A stretch of DNA of 64,000 bases. Source: Adineta vaga (Eukaryota > Rotifera). The stretch spans positions 7,254,001 through 7,318,000 of the forward strand of contig CP075497.1 of the NCBI GenBank assembly GCA_021613535.1. Direction: 5' to 3'. The notes below the pieces were generated by a model. The model was not told the origin of the DNA. It saw only the letters and a program-made list of their open reading frames with translations, and did not search any database. Positions within the stretch are counted from its first letter, which is position 1. Each line of letters begins with the position of its first letter. Position numbers and translations under genes: made by a program. Below, one piece after another: positions 35,995 through 46,760 of the stretch.

Positions 35995-36552
35995 ATGACA
36001 AGCAAATGGTTACTATTGATAGTATACTTTTTCAATATTCTTTCATCAATTGAATCTCGTGAATCTTCACTACAATGTTGGAAATGTGAAGTAACTATTC
36101 AATCACTTGAAGAACCAGGTGTATTCATTGATGGTATGTTTTTTCACAAATATAATTAATTTCATTCATATTCCTTTTTAGATTGTCAAGCACAATTTGA
36201 TTTTACTGAACATACATTAGACGATTGCGATGGAAAATGTTGGAAATCTGTTGATTTAATTGATTTGAAACGTATAGGTAATAGTAGTGAAGAACGATTG
36301 AAATTAAAAAACAAAGCATTAGCATCACTTCGATCAAGTCGACGATGTTTTTCTGCTGATGAATTACTTCGTGCGAATGAAATGGGAATTATTACTACGA
36401 ATGGATGTCGGAAATTAAAACGAGAAGCAGATAGATCGAAAGAAATTTGTTTTTGTTCAGATCAAGATATGTGTAATAAAGTCATGAAAGTAACAAATCA
36501 TTTGTATATTCAATGTATATCTATTATAGTTTTCGGCTTATTCTTATTGTAA
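35995..36552 (+). CDS. Ly6/uPAR-like three-finger protein, GPI-anchored (169 aa)
   Basis: Two exons (35995-36133, 36182-36552). The ATG at 35995 gives a clear signal peptide (MTSKWLLLIVYFFNILSS, cleaved around ESRESS). The mature part begins LQCWKCEV, as three-finger domains do, and holds ten or so cysteines (DCQAQF, DDCDGKCW, RRCF, NGCRK). It closes with CFCSDQDMCNK, the CxCxxxxCN end of the Ly6/quiver-like fold. A final hydrophobic stretch (YIQCISIIVFGLFLL) without a cytosolic tail is a GPI-attachment signal. The protein should sit on the outer face of the plasma membrane; in animals such proteins modulate ion channels and receptors. The specific partner is unknown. Confidence 0.8.
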
Positions 36553-36919
36553 AATAACCTTTTTTTATTGATTAAACTCACATTATGAAGATATTCATAG
36601 AAAATATTGTTGTTGATCTACTTTAACGAGTGCAATGGTATACATTTTGATTTGATTTTCGTTAACAAATACAATTCGACTTTCTTTTGTATTTTCTTCT
36701 GTGAAATTTTCCGCTCTCAGCATTCAATTGAGAGAAGTACGTTACTGGTCATGTGATAAGAACTAGGAAGAAAAATGATGGCTCTATAGAAATATTTTCA
36801 CGTTTACTAGTGTAAGAGGAATAAAAAACTATCATTATGATAATATTGAAAATTTCACCAATCAAAAAAAGAAGAATATACCAAGTATGATAGAATTTTC
36901 CGAAACTGACGCCTTAACG

Positions 36920-37215
36920 ACTATATAAATAGTCTGTTCTGCATTGATGTGAATCTAAACAACGAAAATACATTTAACAAATTGACATATCTCAGTAAGT
37001 TAATTATAAGAAGTCGTATTCAGAAAATTGAGTTCCCTATTTTGCTTTTAGTTCAACATTTTGCTACGATGTCACAACGGCCCGTAACTAATTTTAGCCG
37101 GTGTACTTGATACTGCTTTACCAGTTCTGAGAACTGTTTCAATGGTTGAAGATGGAATAGTACAAGCAGTTACTGTCCAGAAGAGTTTAGTACGATTTAA
37201 ATATATTAAAAAAAT
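36920..37215 (+). other. Possible small transcript with TATA box and intron; no intact frame
   Basis: ACTATATAAATAG at about 36920-36932 is followed by a leader-sized exon, a donor GTAAGT at 36995, an acceptor TTTGCTTTTAG ending 37050 and an ATG at about 37069 that stops after 13 codons (MSQRPVTNFSRCT). A one-base shift would open a further frame reading AGVLDTALPVLRTVSMVEDG and beyond. It could be a damaged small gene or a non-coding transcript. Confidence 0.3.
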
Positions 37216-37380
37216 AATAACATTTTTCACGAATTGAGAAAATGAATATACGATGTATTTGTTATCCATTTTTTTGAATTTGTTTTATCATTTGAAATAA
37301 AAGCACATTTATTCAAGAACATTTCGGCATCTACATATTTTTCGAGAAAATATGAGTCTAAGTTGTAAGTTAAGAAGTAT

Positions 37381-37450
37381 GAGGCTAGGTTCGGTACCGG
37401 TGACAGGGTAAAGATAGCCGCAGAGAAGTCGCGTTGAAAACGCCTTTTTT
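37381..37450 (+). ncRNA. GC-rich structured island ending in T6: candidate Pol III RNA
   Basis: A sharply GC-richer block inside AT-rich DNA. It has a B-box-like GGTTCGGTACC, an enclosing GGCTA/TAGCC pair, and a perfect 5-bp hairpin GCGTT-GAA-AACGC followed by CC and TTTTTT, the usual Pol III stop. No tRNA cloverleaf fits. Identity unknown; it was not matched to U6, 7SK, Y or RNase P/MRP from memory. Confidence 0.35.
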
Positions 37451-37759
37451 GAAAATACCACTTTGAATTCGTTATTTTATGTTCTCATTCATATTAATAA
37501 ATGAAATTTTTTTTGCCAATTCTGTTTATTTTAATTCTCTAATACGAATCGAAAGTTATTTTCATCGATTCTATAGAATGAAAAAACAGTGTTTGTTAGC
37601 GAACTTGTTTGATAAGATCAAGCAATACTACCGTGTGGTGCCCTCTTCGTACTTAATTCTGTTTAGCTAGTCTGGTATGTTGACGAATCACTTGAAATGC
37701 TTTTCTTTTTCATTTATTATTTCTTTTTAGACTTCGTACTTTTTTTTTGTAAGAACAAA

Positions 37760-39596
37760 ATGTCGTTGGTACTTTTTTTCGTTTTTATCTCACTACCTTC
37801 GATTTTTGCTGAATCTCGTCTATTCGGACCTGGTCTTAGAGCTTCATTTCAAGTACCTGTTCGTTATTTTTACTTACAAACATATGACACAAAAGGACAA
37901 AAGTATGATATCAATGAAAACTTTTCCATTACACGAATATCATATTATATATTTCTTAGATTTAATCATTCGACTCAATCAATCGATCGAATTGAATTTC
38001 ATCTTACACGTGTTTCTGATCAATTGTCTGTACATAGTTATCGTAAAGTTGATGATCTCAATGATGGTACATATTTATTTCGATATCGTCTCTATGAATC
38101 TGTAAGAGATCTTCAATTGTTCATTCGATTCGGTAATGAAGATATCGAACATATCATTAAAGGTTATATCTATTCGGATGGTTGTTATTGTCCAGAGACA
38201 AATGTAACACAATGGTTCGATTCCTTAGAATGTTCAGAATCATCATCTCAATTAAGAGAAAATATGAAATTCTTTGAACAAATTGATATGAAACAAGTTT
38301 TGGAAAAAGCTAAGATGAAATATTTTCAACATCCGAAAACTTATGCACTTTGTCATTATGTGATTAAAAATAACAAAGTAAATATTAAAAAAAAAACTAT
38401 ATAAAGCAAGAAACAAATTAAAAAAATATTTTCCTTTCTTTGTATAAAATAGATTTATCAGAAATGTTATGGGGAACATACTGGATTTAAAATGTTTTCG
38501 AATGCGATCTTATTATCATTATCTCGAAAAGTAATGTGTGATAAATAATTTCTTAAAAATAAAGATAAAGTTTCTTTGTTTTTTCTAGGTTATATTACCC
38601 GATGTAGAATTTCTTATGAATTTAGGTGATTATCCATTGAGTAGTAGTGATGATCCATTACCAATTATATCTTGGTGTGGATCAGAACAAACACGTGATA
38701 TTATTATTCCAACATATGAGATAACAGAAGCTACACTTCAAATGTTATCCAGAACTACACTTGATATATTTGCGATGCGTACGAAACGTCATTTATCCTG
38801 GACAAAAAAGATTTCCAAAGGATTTTTCCGTGGTCGTGACAGTTGTCGTGTAAGTTTATCTGATTTCTTATCTTTCTTAATTAGGATTTTTTATTTCTAG
38901 GAACGTCTTGATCTTGTTCGTCTTTCTCGAAAACATCCCAATTTGATTGATGCTAATCTCACACGTATGTTTTTCTTTCGTGATCAAATAGCAGAATTCG
39001 AACCATTTGCTGAATATGTTCCAATGCCAAAATTTTTCGATTATAAATATCAAATATCTTTGGATGGAACAGTAGCTTCATATCGATTACCTTATCTCTT
39101 AGCTGGTGATAGTTTAATCTTCAAACAAGATAGCCCGTACTATGAACACTTTTATCGAGATCTTATTCCAAATACGCATTATATACCAATCAAAAAAGAT
39201 CTCTCAGATTTAATTGAAAAACTTCAATGGGCAAAAACACATGATTCTGAAGTAAGAATTATAATCAAGAAAATCTTTATCAAATTGATATTTATTTTCC
39301 ATTTATCATAAGGCTCAAACAATTATTCAACACGCACAACGGTTTACTCAAAGAAATCTTCTTCCTAATCATATTCTTTGTTATCATGTACAAGTTTTAC
39401 AAGAATATGCTAAACGTTTAACATCATCTGTTGAAATTCATTCCGATATGGAATTAATTAAACATGAAATAGATGAAAGTCATATTAAAAAAGATAATTG
39501 TCTTTGTCATCGCGTAGAGGTAACATGAACGGAAATTCAATTGATTTTTATTTCATATTTTTCTCAATTTAGAATCTCAAACATATCGATCTGTGA
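37760..39596 (+). CDS. POGLUT2/3: Protein O-glucosyltransferase 2/3 (KDELC-type, GT90), 512 aa
   Basis: ER-lumen enzyme that adds glucose to serine of EGF repeats (Notch, fibrillins). Six exons (37760-38377, 38453-38530, 38589-38849, 38901-39251, 39313-39519, 39573-39596) give 513 codons. A signal peptide (MSLVLFFVFISLPSIFAE) precedes an N-terminal filamin-like domain (LPVRYFYLQTYDTKGQ, YLFRYRLY), as in KDELC1/2. The GT90/CAP10 domain follows, with LCHY, NLGDYP, ISWCGSE, FFRGRDSCRERLDLVRLSRK, KYQISLDGTVASYRLPYLLAGDS and QDSPYYEHFYRDLIP. The last micro-exon is only 24 nt and supplies the C-terminus ...KHIDL. HIDL is a plausible divergent ER-retrieval signal where vertebrates have KDEL. An acceptor (TTCTTTTTAG) about 27 bp before the ATG may be a trans-splice site. 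Confidence 0.93.
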
Positions 39597-39684
39597 TATA
39601 TAAATATATTCTTCCTTTAAATGATCTAATTTATGAATTTGAGAATGATCTTTTTTTGTACTTTGTAATTTTTCGTTTTTCTAG

Positions 39685-40050
39685 ATGAATACGACTACAG
39701 GTTATGGCACTCGTGCACCAGCGACTGTTTATGCATGTTTAATAAAAAATAATAGTGATGCTGAAGTTACTATTCAAGTAGAATTTACTGGTTTTGCAGA
39801 TCATCATCATGAAATCGTTGATATTGAATTAGCTAAAGGTGAAGAACAAGTAATCGATGCGAAAGAATTTGAACATGGAGAACATCAGACAAAATATCAG
39901 AAGGGAGTTGATTTAATTCGTGTAAGAAAATATGATGGAACGACAATGGAATTGAAGAAACCATTTGATGGAGTTGTTTCACCAAAAAAGAAATGGATTT
40001 TTGAAATAGATAATAATGCAATTAAATCTGTTGATCCAGAAAAACAATAA
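39685..40050 (+). CDS. Unknown beta-rich protein (121 aa)
   Basis: Single exon with balanced composition, 88 bp after the POGLUT stop. No signal peptide or membrane segment. Alternating hydrophobic positions (TVYACLIKNNSDAEVTIQVEF, KKWIFEI) suggest a small beta-sandwich. His- and Glu-rich turns (DHHHE, EFEHGEH) could bind metal, though that is speculative. I do not recognise the family. The ATG is directly preceded by TTTTTCTAG, so the mRNA 5' end is probably made by splicing at the start codon, consistent with an operon with POGLUT. The antisense frames here are shadows. Confidence 0.65.
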   Translation: MNTTTGYGTRAPATVYACLIKNNSDAEVTIQVEFTGFADHHHEIVDIELAKGEEQVIDAKEFEHGEHQTKYQKGVDLIRVRKYDGTTMELKKPFDGVVSPKKKWIFEIDNNAIKSVDPEKQ

Positions 40051-41315
40051 TATGACATCTTTTGATTTGAATATAATATGATTATTGTGCAATGGGAGAG
40101 GCTTTTTTTTAACTTTATCTTGTGCAATCAATTGCTAATATATATTATCAAACATATAATACAAATAAGAATATTTTCTTTTTTACCGATCGAAGTGATA
40201 TATAATTTTATTTTGAATATGAATCAAGTTTACATACAACATACTTTCTTTTTACTACTGTTGATTTTATCAATATGTTACCATCCTGAAAATATATTGA
40301 CTAACAAATTCTATCAAATCTGATGCCCTATTGATTTATAATTTGAAATACTAAATAATCGTTATTTTATCTCATCACTCACAAAAACTTATTTATCAGA
40401 ACATCAGTAGTAAAATCTGTAATCGATTCATTACGATGATTTTTATGGAAGTGCTCTCTATGTATGTGTTACTCAGCAACTAGTTTTTTTCTGTTGATTG
40501 TTAGTATAACAGGTATACAAAAATGCATTTATAAACTCTTGACTTTTTTCGACGCAACATCGATTGAAGGGAAGAAAAATGTGTAAAATGAAATTAATCA
40601 AGGTTCAAATTCCAACAACTGAAAAAATTACATATTTTTTTCGTTCTCTATACTCGAAATCATGTAGTAACGTTTCTCACTTGAATTTTGTACGTTTAAT
40701 TATTCATGCAAAGTTAATATTTGGAAAACGAAAGCTGGTTCAAGTTATCTTTACTGACGTATATTATATTTGATGATGTTTTGAGTGGAAGAAATTCATC
40801 AGAGTTTACATCCAGTTTAGTTTAATCATTTCCAGTCGGCTACCAGAAGATAGCATGCAAAACATTCAACGTCTTTATATTCTTTGTCTTTTAAGTGTGG
40901 AAGTTACTGAATTCTATTTTGGAGTTTAAAGAACTAGAATCGAGTCGAATGCGAGCATGTTGCCTTTTGATAACATCTGGTCGTAAGGGTACAAAGAGAT
41001 GGAAATGAATGATGAAATGAATTGAATGTTTTTTTTATGTATGTAGGAAGCTAGCTGCTTCATATCTTTATATTCGATAAACTTATTTGATTTTTTCGAA
41101 GTAACATTTATTTAGGTGAATCAATGAACGGTGCAATTGCATACACATGGTGGTAAGTTAGGTACAGATTAATGTCTTTCATTTATGTTCTTTTTCATGA
41201 CTCTACACTACACAGTTTGTCTTTCTTTTGCATTTATTACCTAAAATAAGGAAAAAACAAACGTGTATATATATACAATGTAAAGTGAATGTATGTGTGA
41301 TACCAGGTTGGTTTG

Positions 41316-41660
41316 AATAAATCGATAAATTCTAAGCATTTTTGTACTCCGAGTAACCTTTTCTTTCAGAAAACGAATTTTTGAATAAAACTGGTATTTG
41401 ATTCAGATTCCTTGACCTTGATTACCGTTTGGTAAAACTTTCTCAGAAATTAATATTGATAAACTAGTGTCAAATTCGCATACTTCAGTCTCAATTACCC
41501 GCAGGTCAAACCTTTTTTAACAACTGCAGTGACTTTTCTTGAGTTTAGCGCATGATGAATTCTGATTGGCTTGGATAGATAGACAGACAAACTTTAAGCA
41601 TTTTACTGTCGTATCTAAACATCATATAACCCTTTCTTTCAGGAAAGTGAATTATGAATC
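41316..41660. repeat. Diverged tandem duplicate, about 270-bp period
   Basis: Two blocks share the core TAAGCATTTT...TAACC.TTTCTTTCAG.AAA..GAATT.TGAAT, one near 41335-41390 and one near 41595-41660. The material between also shows loosely repeated ATTACC...GGTAAAAC-like segments. It looks like decayed satellite or an old transposon fragment; no terminal inverted repeats were found. Confidence 0.35.
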
Positions 41661-42384
41661 TTGTTAGAATCTCACTAAATCCGTGAACTTCCCTAGGGCA
41701 AACAGATGATATTTGCGTGATTTTCGGAAGTTTCTGAGTATTATTGGAATATATTCCATCTTAAGACTGAACGAAGTGGACAGATGAATAAAGTATGCTT
41801 TCGTTGGACAATCTGCCCTAAAAACTAACAGCAAACTATTGGACTTTTTCCAATTTTTTGTACCGTTATGATCGAATGTTGTCAAAAGACAGTATCCTGT
41901 TGGAAAGGATTAAACTATTGTCGGATAAACATTTTCGGGACCTACTTAATTATTTCATATCGAAATATAACATTTTTTTAAATCTTTATTATAATCTTCA
42001 GTAAAAAATCATATCAAAAAAGAAATCCAATGTAGAGGAAAAATTAATTTATTCTATCTGAATGATATTGAAGTGTATAGTAATATGATTTCATCGTTAG
42101 ATATATCGTTTTCAGTCATATGATCTCTTTCTTTTCTTCGCCATATTTATTCGTCCTTATTAGCCTTGTCTTCCGTCTTTTCTCTTGTTCCATTTGCGAT
42201 ATGTTATATGCTTTTTTCGCTTTCGATGAAAATTTCTACCTCTGCAGTTGACAAAGTAGTTTGATACAGTATATAATTGACAAAAATATTAAATTGTATA
42301 CCTAAACGTCACTTTTCCGTCTAAAAGTCACACTAGCATGTAATGCTATCGAACGATGTCTCACTTGACATGAGTTTAAAAATG

Positions 42385-42421
42385 GGTTCGGGATCGGAGC
42401 GGGACTCGTCTCGCCGGCCCT
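42385..42421. repeat. GC-rich tract, possible mobile-element remnant
   Basis: A short block of G/C-rich sequence (GGGTTCGGGATCGGAGCGGG followed by CTCGTCTCGCCGG) stands out strongly from the AT-rich surroundings. Similar G-rich, degenerate tracts occur near ends of some DNA transposons, but no element boundary is visible. Confidence 0.25.
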
Positions 42422-42869
42422 ACTTGTAACTATTCATTTGAACAGTTCAAATCCTAGAATATAAGAATGTAACTTACAATGCCAAATTTTAACCAACACT
42501 AACATGACAGAGAAAAAAAAGAAACAAACTGTACCATGACAACAACTACTTAAAAATGCATTGAAGTCAATGATTGTGCCACACACTTCAGTTTGTTAAA
42601 CACGCAATGAAGAATAGAAGGATTTTTCGGCTCCTAAGAGCACGGAAAGAAAGAAAGAAAGTAAGAAATGAAACGTGTTCATGTTTTTTTGACAAATCTT
42701 TTCCGCTCCATCGACTGGCTTTTTTGTTATATCTCCGAATGATTTTCTGCTATAATTATGCAAAATTAATTATTTCACACTTTCATGCTTTATATCTGTA
42801 TTTCATGATATCTATGGGTTTTTGTTATATATTGATTATCTCAAATCTCTTTTTTAGTATCATCTAATC

Positions 42870-44125
42870 ATGTATAGGTTAATTTATTCAACAAACGTTC
42901 GTCGAAAATTACGAAATTTTATTCAATTGGTTCGATATCACTATTTTGTCACTATATCTATTCTGATAATTATTATTTTGATGGGAGTTTTTTACAAAGA
43001 AATTATCTATCATATCTATATACAAACAATCAATTTAGAACCGTATAAAACTTCGATTACTCTCTGGAGTACTGACTATCACACAGGGTATATTCTTTTC
43101 TATCGTAAACTATTTCATTATTTTCTTTATTTATTAGTCCTATTCAAGATTTGAAAACTGTACTCATACCACTTGGAGTCAAATTCTTCGATAAAAGTCT
43201 TTCATATGGTTGTGCTCGAACTGGAACATGTTATTCACCTCTACAAATGCTAACACGCACAAACGCAAAGGAGCCATCCGAAAAACTTGCTTCAGAATTT
43301 TATGATTTCTATAAAGATCAACCAGAAATGAATCTTGTCGATGCATTCGTTTGTTTTCATCCAGTAGGTATGTGTGAACTCTACATGCCATTCAATCGTA
43401 CTATCATCATTATTGCTTCGACACGTTATGAACTTTGGCGATTTGATCCAACAAGATGGACAAAACTGAACGATAATCTCAAGAAAATTGCACAAGATCC
43501 AAAGAATATCATTGCTGCAAATAATCTATATGATGTCGAATATATTCGTTATTTTACTGGACTGAATGTTACACTCCTACCAAGTTTATGTGACTATACC
43601 AATGTTGATTATAATCCAACGAGAAAAGAATTTCTACTAGCTCCGATTCATGCAACAGATTTTGCGATTTTATTCAAAAGATTACTCTATAACTCTTTAA
43701 AGTCGCATGAAATAAAAGTGGTATCAATTAGACAACTCTATCCTGACTATGAATATTCAGATTTAGCTAAACATCCAGCTATTGTTTATGTACCCTATCA
43801 AGTTTCAGTAATGAGTTTATTCGAACAATATCGTATGAATATACCACTCCTCTTTCCATCGTATGAGCTTTTAACTCAATGGCACTTCGAATACAATGTA
43901 GTCAATGAAAAAACGTGGGATCAAGCTTGGTACGGTATAATACCTAATAGTTCACGTATTCCGGGTGTATTAGAAAATATTCCAGATCCAAATAATGATC
44001 ATGATCGAACATCAATTCGTTACTGGTTGAATTTTTCTGATTTCTATCAATGGCCACATATTACCTATTATGAATCAACGGATGATCTAATTCAGAAACT
44101 GAAAACCAGATTTTCGTATGATTAG
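42870..44125 (+). CDS. Type II membrane protein of an unnamed glycosyltransferase-like family (401 aa)
   Basis: Two exons (42870-43087, 43138-44125). A short basic cytosolic end is followed by one hydrophobic anchor at about residues 27-45 and a large lumenal domain, the layout of Golgi glycosyltransferases. Motifs include TLWSTDYHTGPIQDLK (made by the splice), LGVKFFDKSLS, VDAFVCFHPVGMCELYMPF, IIIASTRYELWRFDP, ANNLYDVEYIRYF and PYQVSVMSLFEQYRMNIPL. I recall the same pattern in uncharacterised proteins of cnidarians, lancelets and other invertebrates. The two-lobed Rossmann look and the SxFEQYRMNIP block suggest a GT-B transferase. No donor or acceptor can be named. Confidence 0.75.
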
Positions 44126-44532
44126 CAAAAAAATGAAAGACCATAATAAACAATTGAAAGAAAGCTTAGTGCTGAAATGGAAAGGAATATTGGATAATAT
44201 CAAACGATACTCCAGAAAATTTCATCGACCAAACTCTTAAAAATCAAGGAATAACTTAATGAAATAAATTTTCGGTGTAATTGTGATTTTCAGATCATTT
44301 TTTGTCTTTTCTATGCAGAAGATTGTCAAGGATCAATCAATCTAGCATACATATGGTAGTTGTAAATAAAAATATCCGTCTAGGAGAGAGAATGTAGTCA
44401 TGTATGATAGAATCATTCAAATTAAGAAATAGCCTTTTTTTAGTTCAAAACAAGTCTCGATTGTACCATGCTTTCTTTAATCATACTCCAAGGATACTTT
44501 TAGATATGATATAGAAAGAATTTCATGTCTGA
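44126..44532. other. Intergenic
   Basis: 3' flank of the previous gene, with AATAAA near 44262. Nothing further seen. Confidence 0.5.
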
Positions 44533-45618
44533 GAATATTCTCCTGCTATATTCAAACAGAATAATCATTCTGAAGTAGAACTCCATTGTAAAACAAATCC
44601 TCAGTTACTAAGCGTACTAGAGAATTCGGCGCTTTTAAATTACTATCCTCTTTCTTATGAAAATATTTCTGTTATTTTATCTACAATAAAATCAATTCTT
44701 ATGAATACATATGAACAAACTAATCAACAACTAAACGAATATCATTCCTTCACTTCATCTATTCTTAACTTTCTTCGTAAATATTTAAATCAATTTCACA
44801 AAGCGTTGATGACTTATTCCATTGTTCTTAAACATCTTCATACAAAATCATTTCTCCTACTATCGAAAACAAATCATTCACAACAAACAATTGAACATTT
44901 ACATCATGCTTTTTCATCTTTTATCCAAACATTCGATCATGAATCTTCTCAATTAGAACAACGAGCAGAATTTCTCACAACTATTCATTCAAACATTGAT
45001 AAACTTCATCATCAAATCAATGCATCAAAATTTCTTAGACAAAAATATAAATTACATAAAAATACGTATCGTATTATACGTTTACATCGACATAAGAAAA
45101 GACAATATCTATATCAGTTACTTCCTCAAATCCAACAACATGAAAAACTTACAACAACTTATAAAAATCATCTTGATCATATGACATCACAAACAACAAA
45201 TCTTTTATGGAAACTTTTTTCATATTCACCTTACAAACACGATGTTAATCGAATCAAAACACCATTCAATTCATTACTAAACAATGAACCAACAATCACT
45301 GTATCACGCAAAACAATTGAAAAACAAAATATTCATTTATCATCTTCTATCGAATTAGGTTCAGGTGATCAATTACATTCAGAATCAACTAAAGAGAGAG
45401 TAGATAACAATGATGATGATATTCAATGGATGAATATTGTCAAACAAAATATCATTCAACGACAACAAACAACAGAAAAAGTAATCAATCATAATAATAA
45501 TAATAATATGAAACAATCATTAACACGAAATAAAGATATAGACGAATCAAATGATTCATTACATCTGTCTGATATCACTTATACAACTGATTATTATTCA
45601 CAAAATGATTCCGATTAA
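44533..45618 (+). CDS. Helical, Gln/His/Asn-rich unknown protein (at least 305 aa)
   Basis: An ATG at 44701 opens 305 codons. The same frame is open further upstream to 44533 (reading EYSPAIFKQNNHSEV and on through PLSYENISVILSTIKSIL), so the gene may start in an upstream exon that I could not place. Residues 1-175 are strongly helical with heptad-like hydrophobics and many His/Gln, compatible with a coiled-coil or BAR-like dimer. The rest is Asn/Ser/Asp-rich and probably disordered. No signal peptide or membrane segment. I do not recognise it. Codon choice and the long uninterrupted frame make it a real gene rather than chance. Confidence 0.6.
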   Translation, partial: EYSPAIFKQNNHSEVELHCKTNPQLLSVLENSALLNYYPLSYENISVILSTIKSILMNTYEQTNQQLNEYHSFTSSILNFLRKYLNQFHKALMTYSIVLKHLHTKSFLLLSKTNHSQQTIEHLHHAFSSFIQTFDHESSQLEQRAEFLTTIHSNIDKLHHQINASKFLRQKYKLHKNTYRIIRLHRHKKRQYLYQLLPQIQQHEKLTTTYKNHLDHMTSQTTNLLWKLFSYSPYKHDVNRIKTPFNSLLNNEPTITVSRKTIEKQNIHLSSSIELGSGDQLHSESTKERVDNNDDDIQWMNIVKQNIIQRQQTTEKVINHNNNNNMKQSLTRNKDIDESNDSLHLSDITYTTDYYSQNDSD

Positions 45619-46760
45619 CATCATCGTTTTGTAATTTCACAAGTTTCTTGCTCTATATTATATACTTTCTCAATCATTCTTTTCATGTATTAATCATATA
45701 CTTTATATAATGCAAATATTGTCATATATTATAAAACTAAATTTCTTTTCTCTCATTGGAACACGATAAAAACGATTCCATCATCTTACAAAAAACGTAT
45801 CCTGATCATTAATTCTTGAATAAAACGATTACTCTTTCTTTTCTCTCTTTTTCTTCTTGACAAACCACTATTGAAAATATTCTCATATGACTATATAAAT
45901 ATCAGCATACATATTCATAATATTCGTAAGTAAATATCATTCATATTCGTAATTGATGAATCACATAAGTAATAATCATACTTTACCACAGTATAATCAA
46001 AAGAAATCGGTACATTTTGACATGATAAATTTGAAACTAAAATTAGATTTTAATGGTGGAAAATTATTCTTTGATTCAAATTAATATGTCATTTGATACA
46101 TCTTTTGTGGGAGAAAAGAAAAACATCGAAATATTTTGGTACTTTTACCTTGAAAGAATTCTTTCTAATCAATATTGACTATTGTAAAACTTATTTTGCA
46201 TATAAAAGTATCAAAATAAGATCGGACAATCGTACTTTACACTATCAATTAAGTCTATAGAATTTTATACATTTATTTCATTAAAAGGGAAAAAAACCAT
46301 CTTGAAATATTTGTATAGCATTGTAAGATTTTCGAAACTAATGTCATTCAATATTACATTGAATATTGTTCGAGATTTAAATACGATATTAACCAAGGAA
46401 TAAACGATTAAATGTTGAATTAGTATTATATTACATATTGTATTGTTGATAGCTTATAAACATGATACGATCAGTTGTCAATACATAATATAACAACGTT
46501 TTTCTTTTGTGTATGTGTATAGATAAAGTAGGTTATTCGAAAGTAAGTTTGGGATGAATAGTTTGCACAAAAAACAAAGAAGAAGAGAATTTATTGTTCA
46601 GTTTTTTTACGTAGTCACATAAGATACAATTAGAAATGTAACTAATGAAAAGAGAGTAATAAGAGATACCATTAAAACAGTAGATATTAGACGTTTTTGA
46701 TATTCGGTCATGAGTCCATAGTAATACAAGAGAAAAAAAAGAAATCAATGTTCTTATAAT
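45619..46760. other. Convergent intergenic
   Basis: 3' flanks of the helical gene and of Pmp3. The minus frame at 46533-46748 is 3' UTR of Pmp3 and not a gene. Nothing else seen. Confidence 0.5.

Larger units (their letters stand above)
40051..42869. other. Gene-poor stretch with repeat-like remnants
   Basis: About 2.8 kb without a supported gene. It holds a diverged duplicate pair (listed separately), a GC-rich tract near 42385-42421 and several short random frames. An acceptor-like TTTTTTAG at 42850-42857 lies just before the next ATG. Confidence 0.5.

Noticed and set aside
40585-40620. AAGGTTCAAATTCC resembling a tRNA T-arm
   Set aside because: The flanking bases do not pair as a T-stem and no cloverleaf fits.
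42433-42460. GTTCAAATCC resembling a tRNA B box
   Set aside because: No T-stem, acceptor stem or A box could be folded around it.
42574-42867. 97-codon plus frame before the glycosyltransferase-like gene
   Set aside because: Overlaps an acceptor signal and has chance composition; likely leader or intron sequence.
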